64,000 nt of DNA from Fratercula arctica (taxonomy: Eukaryota > Chordata > Aves > Charadriiformes > Alcidae): contig CANTUZ010000001.1 of NCBI GenBank assembly GCA_947846985.1, positions 3,162,001 to 3,226,000 on the forward strand. The letters are read 5' to 3'. Below are positions 1 to 13,497 of the stretch, in pieces. How positions within the stretch are numbered: the stretch's first letter is position 1; each line of letters opens with the position of its first letter. A program made the translations under genes and the position numbers. Below the pieces are notes generated by a model that was given only the letters and a program-made list of their open reading frames with translations, searched no databases and was not told the DNA's origin.

Positions 1-654
1 AGGCTGCTGATGTCACTCGTTTTTCTTGTCAGTTTAGTGCTCTTAGAAGAATTGCAAAGTAAACAGTTGCTTTTCAGGGTGGACATCTGAATGCCGTGGA
101 AATCCACCTGGGAGAGGGAGGCAGGCACTGGCAGATCAAGATACAAGTCAGCGTTTCCATAAAAATAGCTGCGTATTTGAGCACTTCCCCTTGTTTGGAT
201 GAGGGCTGTCACTACTGTGGCTGTCCTCTGTTTGCGTCTTCTGAAAACAAGATTGAGGACTTAAAGACTTGTTATAATCACAGTGTTTGCTATATTGCTT
301 TTTTTTTTTCCTCTCCTACTTCCCCAAGAATCTTTAAAAAAATAAATAAATAAAAAAAAGGTTTGGCTAGATTTATTTCCAAATGGTGATAGATGTATGC
401 TGACAGTCTTATAAATACAAAAAATAAAAATGAATTTTAAGTGTTTCGCTTTGAGATCTGCAGTCTCAAGAGCTAATTGATACCACGGTGTGTTTTGCTA
501 ATGTTGCAGCTTAAGGGTTTTTCCATAAACCCCCATAGCTGTTCAGAGCTAGAACAGCTCGCTAGATTTAATAAAACAAAGGCAAGCAACATGTTAAGAG
601 TGCAAATAATCTAAAATTTTTTAATTTCCCCCAAAAGGTATAAACACACACAAC

Positions 655-720
655 TGTTTATATAGCAGCAGGCATTATTTCACTGATCCCCCAAGGTTGT
701 TTATATAGCAACAGGCATTA
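655..720. repeat. Imperfect direct repeat of about 23 bp
   Basis: A unit beginning TGTTTATATAGCAGCAGG at about 655 recurs at about 698 with one substitution (GCAACAGG), both ending GGCATTA. The copies are 43 bp apart. This is seen directly. It looks like a local duplication in intron sequence, with no evidence of function. Confidence 0.7.
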
Positions 721-1372
721 TAACAACTTTCTGTTTTCATTATTGCAGTGCTTAGTCATCTGAATCCCAGCCAGTGCTCCTTCATCCTCTGAAAAGTCAT
801 CCAGGATCTTGTAAAACAATTAACTATGTCATTTTATTAAAACTTGCATTTTTATACTTCTGTCCCAGCGTTTGACAGCCTCTGAAAACCTTCGGTGGAT
901 GCTTGGCTTCTACCCAACCCTGCGCGCCTGATTGAAAGAACGTTTTTGCTTCCATTTTTATTTGTGGGTTTTCACATTTGTGGAGCAGATGTCCTTTCAA
1001 ATGCTCGATGCTATCAAGAACAACTCCTCATTTAATTGAAAATAATTCAAAATTGGTCTTGACTTGCCTTAACGTGAGCCTGAATGGTGTAGTAGTGGGT
1101 TGGGTCCACCTCTTGTATAGAGACAGACGATGCTACAACATCAAGGACCTGCAGTAGAGACTAAGGGAAGTGTAAAATTGCTGGAGGTTTCAGTATAGAG
1201 TCGAGTATTATGCATAACGTGTACTGAAGTGACTGTTATTTTGAATTTTGTTAACATAGTCTGCGCTGTGAGACTGCTTCCACATGGCTTAGAACAATAT
1301 GGTTACAGCTGGGGAAACGATATGGTAAATGATGAACAGATGAGTTCAGAATTGGAGTCATTCTGTGCTCCC

Positions 1373-1416
1373 AAAAAAGGATATTCCAATCAACAAAAAA
1401 GGATATTCCAGTCAAG
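1373..1416. repeat. Tandem duplication of a ~22-bp A-rich unit
   Basis: Two adjacent copies of a unit containing AAAAAAGGATATTCCA occur back to back. They are followed by ATCAAC in the first copy and GTCAAG in the second. It lies within the AT-rich intron. It was probably produced by slippage, and no function is inferred. Confidence 0.7.
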
Positions 1417-4400
1417 GTACTCCGTGGTTTCTGGCTGGAAGTAAATGTACATGCTTGTATACCATTAGTCATTAAATACTGTTACAGGAATTAGTATAGG
1501 AAATGGGCTAGTCTTCTTTGCACGTAAATGCAGGATATCATTATTTGTCTTAAGAGGCAGCCCCTTTGTGGCAAAAGCCCTAATTTTGATCTTGGGTGCA
1601 ACCTGATGTTACCCAGAAATGGAAAGATAGCTGGATGGTTTCTTTGTAAGCCAACTTTAATACTTCTAGTACTTCTTATCTTACAGACTTTATAGGAGAG
1701 TAACTGGACCTTTGCAGGTTTGTATTTTAATTAGTTAACAAATGAGGTAGCTACACTGGTCGTGATTTGTTTTAGCGTGGAAGGTGGTAAGCTTTTATGT
1801 TGTCTGATGTGATTTTAATTAACTATAACAGTGTAGTTGACAAAATAAATTAGTTGGAAGATGCTTGGGTGGCAAGAGGGGTTTTGAGATGCTCAGGGTG
1901 GAGCTGATTCACTGCTCAGCACCGACAACTTCCAGTAGAAGGTGAAGCCGTTGCACAGAAGGAAATGCAGGTAGAAACTGGAGCAACTGAATATTTTTTT
2001 TTTTTTTTCCCCTCTTCCTAAAGAGTCTGAACCAATTATGCCCAGCTTGATACGAGTTAACTTTAATTTGTTTGTCATGCCTCATGTACAGCTGATGCTG
2101 TGGTTGTGGTAGCTGGAACAATTTTCTTAGTCTTTGACAGAAATTAAGTATTTAAACATTTTATTAAGAACCTAACATGCATTTTAAGAATAAATCTTAC
2201 CTTTTACTCTGAGAACAATTGCTTTAAATGCAGCTCACTTCTATGACATTGGAATAAATAGCAAATATAATATAAAATACCGACCAGTATGATGGGGTGG
2301 TCTTCCATAGAGGTAGAGTTGGCTTTAATGTCAATTCAGTCTCCTCTTTCTTCAGATTCTTCTGTACAGGTACTTCTCGAAATTGTCTTAGGACAAACAA
2401 AAACCTCAGATTTTACAAAGGCGGTCTGGGCAGTTACCTACTGACAGTCATAAACTTCTGTCTATCCTCTTTTCAAAGTCTTTTTGTAATGTAGAAATAT
2501 TTTTAAAAGTTTGAAACTTTATCACACTGGATTTGTAAGTGTCAGGTTTTGGGGATACAAGTTTTCTGAGAAACTAATCAAATTGGATGAATGTTTTCTA
2601 AAATCTTGTAGAAATATGAACGTGGTTTGGGGTTTTTTTTCTGGTTGCTATTTATTAGCAACTTCTTTACATCTTAATTAAATAACGTAAATCTTAGTTA
2701 AACAATTTGCAATGGTATCAGTTAACACAGAAGCCAAAGCAACCAAGTTCAATCAAATGTTGAACCTTTCACTTTTTGAGAGGAGTAAAAGGAATAAATC
2801 TGTGTAATTGAAAGAAATTACAAAATGGAATTATTATTTTTTTTTTTTTCCCCTCCCTTAAATATCCCTTAAGTTATTCTGCCTTGAACCGTTCAGATAA
2901 TACGATGCACCTCATCTGCTACGTCTTGTTTCTGCGGAGTAGGTGTTGCTGGTAACTGGTGTGAGAGCAGACTGGGACCCCTGGCTGAAGAGTCTTTAGC
3001 TCATTTGTTCTCCAGTTCGTGTTTACTACATGTTTTTGTTCAATCAAGCGACGTTTCACACAGCACTTGGGAAAACAAAGCTGTATAGAGGACCTAAATA
3101 TTAGTAAGGAAATGGCAATTAATATTTTATTAGTTCAACATCATTAATGATGTACTCACAGCCCCGTGGAGAATACACAGTCATGAATGTAAACCAAATC
3201 TTGGACACTTGTTCACTCGAATTAAAACAGGCATGTTTTCTTCAGGTGGCCGGGTCCCTGATATCCTGAAGGAATAACTGGATCTTTAAATAAAATGCTG
3301 CTTTTGCAAGTGATACTTGGTTCCTTTGGAAACTTTATGTGGGGCGGGTGGAGGTGGGTGATGTTTAATTTCAACAATTGAAATGTGAACTCAGTTTCTT
3401 CGGGGAATCGAGACAGCACACGGTCACCTCTTTCTGCTTTCGTGTTCCTACCCCAACTTCACGTTTCACTGGTCTCCTTCGTGCCTCTTTTCCTCTTCCA
3501 TCATGCAAATCTCGATCTTTAAATTCCTTTTAACTCTCATGAGCAAAGCAGGTGTCCTCTCCCTACGTTTTTTTCTCTTTTTAAAATTGATTTTGTTATG
3601 AATCCTACTGTAACAGGTCGCAGGTGATGGTTATTACTGTTGTTCAGTGTCTTACTGCTTATTGGATGAGGGGGAGTAACTATCCCTGCTTGTGTGGTGT
3701 TGGCTGTTAAAAAATATTAAACTTAAGGAAAAAGGTATGAGAAATGCTTCATGGTGTGGGGGGAAAAAAGACACTCAAAACAGTCCTTGCTAATGATGGC
3801 AGAGGATAAGAGTAGAAGAGTTCTGCTCTCTCGGGTAAAAGAGAAATCTTATTTTTTATGCCTCCGTGCTCCCATTTGCGGTGTGCTGTATGTGTGGTGG
3901 GTTTTGTCATTTAGCAGAAGCAGAGATTTCTTTTTTGGGATATGTGAGATTATTGCAGAGCGCTGTGAAGCAGGAGGTAACCTTGTTGCATTAATGGGGA
4001 GGCAATTTTGGAACCAGACTAAAACGTGAGAATTGACTCATGGCTCTGATGCTCCGACTCTTTTTTTTTTTTTTTAATTATTTTCATTATTATTTTCTGT
4101 CACTAGAAAGCAGATGAGTTTTTCAACAGCTCCTGGGATTATTTGTAGGTTTGTTTTGTGAATACGTCGTCATCAGCTTGTATTGATAGAGACACATAAG
4201 GCAATATTGCTTTCATTTTAAGCTATTACAAAGCCAAAATAGAATGCAGTTTATAAAGTTAAATTTATTTTTTTTTCCCTAGCGGTTTCACAAAACTTAC
4301 ATCCTAACTTTACTTACTCTGCGTCTCTACTATTTACAAGATGGAAATGAGTTTTAGCAGAAACAGTATTTTTTCGCATGTTTTGGTAGAAGAGTCTCGC

Positions 4401-6126
4401 CTGCGTTCCTCTGACGTTGGCTGTTGGAAATTGAGAGATCCCTTAATCCAATTCTTTTCATGCTCTGAAACCTTAGAATTTACGGATGACTATAAAAAGG
4501 GTTATTCTATGAACATTTGATTGTAGTAGGAAGAACAAATGTAATGGGTTTGATTTTTTTTCCCCTTTTTTTTTTTTTTTTTATTTCTTTTGCCCCAGGC
4601 TAGTTCCTTGGTTAACCAAATCCACCGTAATCCCATCAGGAGAATGTGGTGATCGTTTAGTAATTTATACTGTATGGTTTTCTTAATCCAGGTTCTGTCA
4701 TTGTAGCACAAAATATGAATCCAGGCCCACCATATGACTTGAGTGTGTCCATATGGAAATAATAAACTCTGTAATAAATGGCCTCCTGTTTTACAATGCA
4801 GTACTGAGGATGATTTTCTTCCAAAGCGATTTTTCTTTCGAAAACTCAGACAAGCATAGGAATCAGTCCCAATTTCAAGAGGCTTTTTCAGTGGAAAAAC
4901 CGATTGGGCCATTGTTTGGGAGAAGTCAAACATCTTTCTAGCTTAGAGGGTGCTTGCCTACACCTTCCTTTCCTGAATTATGGAAACAGGTGTGTTAATT
5001 CTAAAAAAAAAAAAAATTAAAAAAAAAATCAAATTTCACTTTGAGTGGGAGTATTCCGTGTTTCGGCAAGTAGCTCTATCAGTACTGAATTTGTGTAGTT
5101 ACTGTATGTGTATATCGGAGGGCAGCTGTGACTTCTAGAGAGTGTCAACATCTGCTGAGAACTGCACATTAAGTTGATGCTGCTTCATTCTGATAGTCTT
5201 AAAGGTACTAGAATTTAGGGATATTTTTTTCCTCAATTTTAACCGCACGAGGGATAAATTTCCCTGCAAAGTTTCCATGAAGTTTTCAGATTCAAACTTG
5301 ACAGAAATGAAGACTTTTTCCCTTCGTTGTGCCCTTCTCTTTGCAGATATTTTTCGTTTGGGGACTTCTTAAATAAGTAGTTTATAATTACCAGCAGTGA
5401 GAGTTATGTCGTGTGTACTTGATTTGATGATCTGAGGGTAAAAACAAGTTACGGTTTGCATGGAGTCACCGTATCAAATCTTTTCATTTATGTTTATGCC
5501 CACAAAGGAGTTAATACTTGGGGTAAAGTCAGTCAATGTTTGACGCCTTTCTCTTAGCGACATGGCATTTTATTTAAATGCTGGGTTTAATTATGAGAAT
5601 AATTGCAGCAGTTTAAATCTTGATGGAAACTGTATAAGGAGCACAGATATAGATGGGTTGTGTGACAGTACGTATTTTCCCTAGTTGATATTTCTGTAAT
5701 AATTCCACTGCTGATTCCAGCGTACATTGATACCCTCAGGATGACAGATGACCCGCACAAATAAATGTTTTGAATTGGTGAACATAGAACATTGTGTTGA
5801 AATTCGGTCTTTTCACTTAATGGCTGTATTTTTATTAAGCTGTGAGGCTGCTCTCCTGTTACAGATAGGAAATGGAAAAAGTGTAATGAGGTTTAACAGT
5901 CGGATTGACTGATTATTTTGTCCCTGTTCTTGGGTGGGTTTTGCTAATAGGAGGTTATGAGTATTAAATGGAACATTTCCTTAAGGAGAAGAGATCTCTT
6001 GGAATTGCTTGATTATCCTACACTTTTTGAAAACCTAGTAAATTAACTGACCATAATGTTAATATTCATCGGAATCTGGGATTTGGAAAGCAGTGCTAAT
6101 TTTATTTTTTTTTTCTGGTTTTGTAG

Positions 6127-6219
<93 letters not shown>

Positions 6220-6577
6220 TAAGTATTTTTATTTATTTTTTTTGTAATTAAAAAGAAAAAGGTGGATGCTGCATAAAATTTCGATGTAAGGATTTTTCAC
6301 AAACCAGCACATCCTCTTCACAAGAGTTCAGCGTGCTTGGGGAAGACTTGTGACTTCCTCAAAATACAGGCCATGTAAGATGTCCACAATATTCTATTTT
6401 CTTCTGCTTCTGTAATATCAGCCACGTGATGGGCCCACAACACTTCTTGCAGGACTCGGGGGGACAGAGGAAGACTGTTTGAAAAGCCATGTTCTTTGCT
6501 ACAGGGAGAGGAATTCATCATTCTTTCAGGACTATGTCTAAGGGTTGGTAGCACATGCACCTTCTGTAATATGGTGT

Positions 6578-6719
6578 TCCCTGGAGGTGTTCAAGGCCAG
6601 GTTGGACGGGGCTCTGAGCAACCTGGTCTAATGGGAGGTGTCCCTGCCCAGGGCATGGGGTTGGAACTGGATGATCTTTAAGGTCCCTTCCAACTCTAAC
6701 CATTCCATGATTCTGTGAT
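6578..6719 (+). mobile_element. CR1 LINE fragment, 3' end
   Basis: It begins at CTGGAGGTGTTCAAGGCC, runs through GGAGGTGTCCCTGCCCAG and ends in the CR1 3' signature (CTTTAAGGTCCCTTCCAACT, then a degraded CCATGATTCTGTGA). It is severely 5'-truncated, as is usual for CR1, and non-coding. It sits in sense orientation in the last intron. Confidence 0.9.
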
Positions 6720-9251
6720 AGTGCAGGGGGGTAGAAAGGCGTAACAACCTTTGCAGAACAGCTCTCAGCCTGGTTGGTACCTGCCTTCGCAGTTGCTTTA
6801 AATGTGTAATTCCAGTGAGCTGCATGGGGATGTGTGAATTACTCAACACAAACTGTGCCGATTATATTTGCCACTAATGAAAGCAGCTGCTGCATGTTGA
6901 GTATTGTTGCTAAATAGGAAGCTACATTAATGAGTATCTGAAGGTTATAGTAACCTTCCAGGGAAATCTTGAGCACTTCTGCTCTGGTTCGCTCTGGAGG
7001 ATCCAGACTCACGCTCCACTGTCTGGGTAGAAAATCAAAGCAGACTGGCTTTGATTTTCTAAGACTAAAGTTAGTGTAGGCTTCTCTTGCAGCAGCTCTT
7101 TGAGCGTGAGGCTTGACCAATTCTCCTTAAACCCACTGAGATAAACTTTAGTAAATGTGGAAGGCACAATTCACTAGCAGGTGTATTTCTGCAGGTGTTA
7201 CATGCTTTGTATTCTCATTTTTTTTGATTTATGGTCTTTGAATTGTGTACGCTCATGCAGCCTCTTACCTTGAGCAATTACTTTGTCCTGCATTCGCATC
7301 TTTGTTCTTTGGGTGCCTGAATCCCACCCAAGCATAGCAGTGTTAATTATTCCCTGCTCCAAAGGTCTTGTGTGGTCCCTGGGTCATACCTGGCCCCGTG
7401 CAGATGCCCTGGATCCTCCAAGGTATTGAAAATCTCATCCAGCATGAGGTAACCCCACCAGGTTTTGCTGCCGGATGCTCTGGTGATGGATATGGATATA
7501 GATTCCCTTGCCGCTTCAGTTGATCTCAGAAATAATTTCTTCTGGCATGTTAATTAAGATGAAAGAGGGCTTCCAGTCTTTCTAATGGAAACTAGTTATT
7601 CCTAATAAGATAATGAACTACAAAGCACTAATAGCCAAACCTTAATATTTTTGGGCTACTATATGGCTTTTAGGGGGTACTCATAAACCAGGACTTGAAT
7701 TAGTTTTTAAACCTGACGAGAAATGACGCTAAACATTGTGGCACTGCCCCTTCTTTAACAGAGGTGTTAAAGCTTTTTAGTGCTATTCATACTATATCTG
7801 AATTCCTTACATTTTCAACCAACAGAAGTAGCAAAGCCTTTATTAGCGTAATGCAGACTGGTCTCTTGCCATGCTCTGCCCGACAGGTGAAGAGGCAGCG
7901 TAGCATAAGGTGAATGTTTGTAGTGATGGGAATACCTGTCTGAACGAATGCAGAAAAAGTGGTATGGGATAAATAGTTCTGGGTTGAAAAACAGGGACAA
8001 AACTGCTGATAAACAGCCTTCTCTTAAGTACTTGTTTCAGCAATTTTTAAAGGATTTTACTGTTCCAATAGTGTTCTTAGTGCTGTGTTTTAGTAGGGTC
8101 CTAAAATGTTGCTAAGCTCTAAAAGTCTCTTCTTTTCTTTATTTTTTCCTGCAATACGCCGAACATGGGAAGAACACCACATCACTTCTAAAGACAGTAT
8201 GTGATCACGCATCCTTTTACCTGAAAACAAAAGCAAGCTTGCTATTAGTGCTCCATTTGAAAATTATAAGAGCAGGATTCAAACAGGGGTAGTGCCTTGG
8301 AGTAGCACAGCTCAATATATCATTCCCTTGGGACAAAAATTCTGCTTCAGTGGGTACAGGTGATGGAAATCCTATGGGACATCATCACGTCACAGCTCCT
8401 ACCAGCCCTTATTTCTGTGTCACTCTTTGCCTTTGTTATCTTCCGTTCCTTGCACAGAAATGCTGATCCAGGTGAACTCCAAGCTACTGTCCAAATCACT
8501 TATTTCTGGGAGGAGAGTCTTGGCAAAGGAAAACAAATACAGGAATGGAAAAAGTAGCATCTTTGAGCAATACCGTAAAAAGTGTTGCCTGATGGAAATT
8601 CAACAAAACCGTGGAAGTAAACGGGCCCTGAGAAAAGGAAGTTCAGTCCCTTGTGCAGTTTTATTCTGTCAGTAACTTCAAGCACAGTTGAAAAGATTCT
8701 CCCTGCTTTTCTTATCCCCTAGCAAGATGTATAAAGAAAAGTTTTCTTCATCGGGAAAATATTACCAGGTGGTTTTGCATGGTATCCATCTCTGTGATGT
8801 AAAAATCCCCAGATTTTTACCTAAACCGTGACTTCTGTAGCACTTGTGTGTACTCATCAGTAGAGCGGGAGGGGTGGGGGTCATGGTTGTCTCCTTCGGT
8901 CTTGAGTAAGCAGAGATGGGATGACTCTGTTAAATGGGAATCGTTTTCAAAGCGTGAGTGTCTTTCTTCCCTTTCTGGTGTGCGCTGGCTTTGAAGAACT
9001 GATCACGGAAGCTTTAGCTATGCCTTAAGATGTTTTGCCATCATACAACCAGGGTGGTTTTTTTCCTGTAGGTGATACACAGCCATTAGCAAGACAAAAC
9101 ACATTTTTTGACTGGATAATATTTCAAAACACGTAGGAATATTAAGCATAGTTCTCCGGGAGTATCACATTCCCTCCTTCCCTCCCCTGTGACTGTCTGT
9201 GCCTCATTTCCTTCTCACCTCCAAAACTTGTATGAATAGTTGTTCATTTTT

Positions 9252-9254
<3 letters not shown>

Positions 9255-9283
<29 letters not shown>
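9255..9283. repeat. Poly(T) run, T29
   Basis: An uninterrupted run of 29 T in the last intron, followed by TAGGGC-type sequence (AGGGCTAATG). It could be the A-tail of an old retrocopy on the - strand or simple slippage. No recognisable retrosequence flanks it. Confidence 0.85.
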
Positions 9284-9285
<2 letters not shown>

Positions 9286-10039
9286 GGCTAATGATTCTAA
9301 ACAAGGCTTCTTAGTACTTCCTAATAATATAAATGGAAATGGGGCTTTACAGGGAGTCTAGCTCAAGGGGAAAACTGGCTAGACTTTCATAACTGGGCAT
9401 TGCAGTTGAGCACATACGTAGGAGAGTACAAATGCCCACTGACTTGTGGATAATATCTGATTGCTTATATTTTAACAAGTATAAAAGCCACCAGCTGCTA
9501 AAATGAAGATTTGAAGGAATTGTTTGTTTTTAGGATGCTGTAGGTGAGTCGTCTGATACCCTCTGCCACAAAGCGTAGTCAGTAAAGTGTTTCCAGGTCA
9601 TCCTTCGTTTGCAGGATGAGAGCAGGAATGTGTGGGGCAGCGATGGGGTTTTCTTATCTACAGATTCACTCGCAGTGCCTGGTTTGGATTCGTTGTTGCT
9701 GGTCTTCGGTTTCCTTTCTTAGCACTGTAGCTGGTTATTGCTGGATTTAAGTTCTGTCAAATCATCACACTGGTAAAAAACAATACGTACACTGTACTTA
9801 GTTTCTCTTTAAACAGGACTGGTTTTAACTCCGATCCCATGCAGCGTCCTCATTTTTGCTTTTGACTAGAGACATATGTATTTCTCTGCAGTCTGGAATA
9901 GAATTGAATCCCTTAGATATTCAGGGTAACTGAAATACATAGTTGTTTCAGGCTTAACCTCTTTATCTGATAAGCATCAGTTTAGATTTGAGTACAAAAT
10001 ACTTTCTTTACTCCTTCAGACTAGAAACAAGCAAACAAC

Positions 10040-10409
10040 AGCCTGGAGAAGAGAAGGTTTCAGGGAGACCTTAGAGCTCCTTCCAGTATCTGAAGGGGGC
10101 CTACAAGAAAGCTGGAGAGGGACTTTTTACAAGGGCACGTAGTGATAAGATTGAGGCATAATGGGTTCAGACTGAAAAAGGGGGAAGATTTAGATTAGAT
10201 ATCAGGAAGAAATTTTTCACTCTGAGGGTGGTGAGCCCCTGGCCCAGGTTGCCCAGAGAAGCTGTGGCTGCCCCACCCCTGGAGGTGTTCAAGGCCAGGT
10301 TGGACGGGGCTTGGAGCAACCTGGTCTGGTGGGAGGTGTCCCTGCCCAGGGCAGGGGGTTGGAACTAGATGATCTTTAAGGTCCCTTCCAACCTAAACCA
10401 TTCTATGAA
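10040..10409 (+). mobile_element. CR1 LINE fragment, 3' end (about 370 bp)
   Basis: It starts at GCCTGGAGAAGAGAAGG, includes GATATCAGGAAGAAATTTTT and GGTGGTGAGCCCCTGGCC, and ends at CTTCCAACCTAAACCATTCT. It belongs to the same sequence group as the copies at 23.8, 30.0, 33.6 and 61.1 kb. It is 5'-truncated and has no intact reading frame. Confidence 0.93.
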
Positions 10410-11675
10410 AAAGCCCCCACAGCTTTCATAGAAGAGCCCACCTAATTCATACTTCTAGCAGAGCAAATTTGTCTTTAAAGTCTCAGCTTCAGGCTTTCAT
10501 GAACTCTGTTGCTCTGTCCGAAGCTCTGGGGCAGCCCTTCGCCCTGTTGAAGGTCTGCGGAGTCCGGTGCCTTTGCATCAAGGTTTAACTGTGTTGCTGC
10601 TGCATCCCTCTGCCTGGCGAGATTAGTCTTGTTTGGGTTTCTCAGGCATGACACTTCAATGATTAATACGTGTTTTCACATCCCAACACGCGTGATTTAT
10701 GGCAGCAAGCCTGCGGGTCTACAAGCTCTGCTTCCCTCTTCATATCTCTCCTGGCACCTATATTCTGCCGTGTTTACTTTTCTTCCCCCTTGCCCCTTCT
10801 GCAAAGTATTATTTATTCTGTACATAAATGAAATCAAGACAGATCAGTTGGTTCCCGCACACACAGTTATGGAGGCTACAGAACTGCAGAAACATATTTT
10901 TCTGATCTCGGATCTGGATGTTGACTCTTACGGTGAAAGATGACGAGCCAGAATTGTTGTGGATTTAGACTGTCTCAGTTGTGGTCCCCCATATCTTTTC
11001 TGTTTCCTTTGGGGAATAATTCTCTACCTTTCAATTTTTTTAGTCCTGGAGTCTCGCTGACTTCCAGAAAAGCAGCTGATTTTAAAGATTAGCTTTTGCT
11101 GATGCAAAAGGCCCCGTGCAGTTTTTCTTTTAAATTCTTTTTCGCGTATGCAGATTATTCCAGCTTTTGAGGGAGACCAAGTCTGTGCATTTTGAACATC
11201 GTTTTATTCCTTTTTGCATGTTCGGATTTCTCTTTCACAAGCCAGGCTCTTTAGATCACGGTTGCATTAAATCAAGCGACTCTTTCTTTTCTCTCTTATT
11301 CTTCAGCTTAATTTTATTTACTCTGTGTAACTTTTGAGGGATGGTATTTGTGGTTATTAATGGCAAGTAAAGAGCACACTGCAGACTTGGGCAGTGCAGT
11401 GAGAAGGAGATTTTTTTTCCTAGGGAATAGATTAGACAATAGGCTTATCTAATGTTGGCAAATAAGAGCTACTCCTTTAGAAGGTCCTGTCTGTAGTCAA
11501 GGAGATGTCCTTTTGAGCCTGCATTTAAAAGCTTTACCCAAAAATACTTGCGTGCTAAGGCTTAAATTTGCATTTCAAAGGTATGTCTTGATTCATATAC
11601 TGCTAAATTCAGGAGAAGCCTAAAACTTACTGTTCAAGTAAAGAAAATTCTGGTAGCTTAATTTATGAAGATTTC

Positions 11676-11700
11676 TTTTTTTTTTTTTTTAAAAAAAAAA
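11676..11700. repeat. T15-A10 palindromic homopolymer pair
   Basis: Fifteen T are followed directly by ten A inside the last intron. If transcribed, the U run could pair with the A run. A similar T12-A9 pair lies at about 18561-18581. No further evidence of function is seen. Confidence 0.8.
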
Positions 11701-12003
11701 GCATGTGTCAGAATTTCTTAGCTGCCAAAAGACGCAATTTCACCTTAATTTCATATTGGCAGCCTCCTTTTGCAGCCCTGTCACTATTGTGCGTTATTTA
11801 ACCAGTAATCTCTAAGAAAGTGAGAAACTATTATTGCTTTTTAGCACAGTTGACATGAGGTTGGCTCCGAGCTTCGCTTGGAGCTTCAAACATTTCAGAT
11901 GGCTATAAACCAACTTAAACACCTTCATTTAGCGTTCTTACTGCCATGAGGTCATAGTTTGCAACGAAAAAGATCAAATGGTGTTCAAGTTTTTTTGGTT
12001 TTG

Positions 12004-12027
12004 TTTTTTTTTTTTTTTTTTTTTTTT
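12004..12027. repeat. Poly(T) run, T24
   Basis: An uninterrupted run of 24 T followed by AAAG. This is low-complexity sequence in the last intron. Confidence 0.85.
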
Positions 12028-13497
12028 AAAGTATTCTCATACCAAAGAGCTGTAGCTGTGGATCTTGGCTTTTGGCCAGACAATCAAGATTTAGTATTTT
12101 GACCAGCTGTGATCCAGTAATGTCCCTCAGAGGAAACATTTTGTGGGGAGGAAAAGATACATATTTGAGCCTGTGAATTGTATTCTGTCTCTCATACTGC
12201 TTTACGGTTTCTCCGAGCCCCTTGCAGACAGATTAAATAATCACAAGTGAATCTGACTTGAAGAAACTGTTTCTTTTTATCAAAACTGCAAACAGATTAC
12301 AACCAGAATCGGTTCCCTGAGAAAATAGCTTTAGAAATGCTGCTGTCCTACTTCAATCACTTCATCTCGCCTGTTTACAGCGCGAAGTCTGTGTCTTGTG
12401 CCCTAGGTCTGTAAGAATGCCCAAATGGACCAATTGTAACCATTGAAAATTAATATTTTGGGGAGAAAACAACTGCTTTGTAATTTTGCTGCCAGTAAAA
12501 CTTAGAGCTGAAGTTAGACTCTTATGAATTGGCTTTTGAGATTTGGTTGCAATTGAAACGTTGAGATTGGTGATGATGTAATTCTCTTATCTATAATGTC
12601 CAATAAATCTGAGGTTTCTTTTCTTTTTTTTTTTTAATTTAGAAATCCTCCTTCCTGATAGGAACTATACGTACTCCTATACGTAACCAGCTCTAGTTGG
12701 ATCCAACTTGATGACTAAAAGTCATTAAGGCCTGATGACAGTTCATCAAATCAGGTTTTATACGCCACGAGTCACAGGTCGTTCTTTTTGGACAGGTGTC
12801 CACATCTGTTTGCTGTCTCAGAAGATTGACCAAGTAATTGTGGCTGGAAGCTGAACCAGTTCAACCCCAGTAATTCAGGTCAAGATTGTACCTTAGAGTA
12901 AAGGGCTGTGCTCCTGCAAGCCAAGTTCTTCTCACTGGTGATGATACCTTACCGTCTCTAAAGTTTCTGGGCAATCGGATGTTAGTTATCTAGCATGACT
13001 TGCTTTTTTTTTTAATATATTTTATTAATTCCATGAGCTGTGAAGCTGATAAAGCATCTCTTTTCTCTGGTCTTTGCCTCGATGCAGTGCTATGAATTCT
13101 GGTAACAGTACAGCTTTTTCCTCAAGGAAAATGTAAACGGCATAGAGACTCTGTCAGCTGCTTGTTTTCATGAAGATTAATAGCAAATTAGTATTTCTGA
13201 GCTCTGTGCCTCTCCGTAAACATTACTTTTGAATCGAAACCTCAATCTGACTTCTCATTCTTACCTGGAGGAAGGCGATGGGACAGGAAAAGATGCTTTG
13301 ACTTAACTGCTTAACCCACTGTACCTAGAGCCATTTGGTTTTTATTTTGCTTGCCTGCAAGACTATGACCATTGTTCTGCTTAAAGGTACACAGAGAACT
13401 ATTCATCTTCTCGTGTTTGCCTTCTAGACACCCATCACTCAGCTTAAACTATTTGCCCCTGTGGTCAAAAGAGTATGATTTTCCCACTGGTCATAAA

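Larger units (their letters stand above)
1..6126 (+). other. Intron sequence upstream of the 92-nt exon (5' part outside window)
   Basis: This AT-rich stretch ends in a good 3' splice site: a T-rich tract (about 6104-6122) followed by TTTTGTAG immediately before 6127. I read it as the intron preceding the exon at 6127, with its 5' end outside the window. No other open segment here is flanked by convincing splice sites, and no CR1 copy is evident. It contains many T runs on the + strand (for example around 1995, 2830, 4060 and 4565), an A-rich tract near 5004-5030, and two short tandem duplications listed separately. I see no gene on the - strand. Confidence 0.6.

Noticed and set aside
10629..10943. 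A 104-codon + strand open frame in the last intron
   Set aside because: No splice site arrangement would include it, and the peptide has no recognisable feature.
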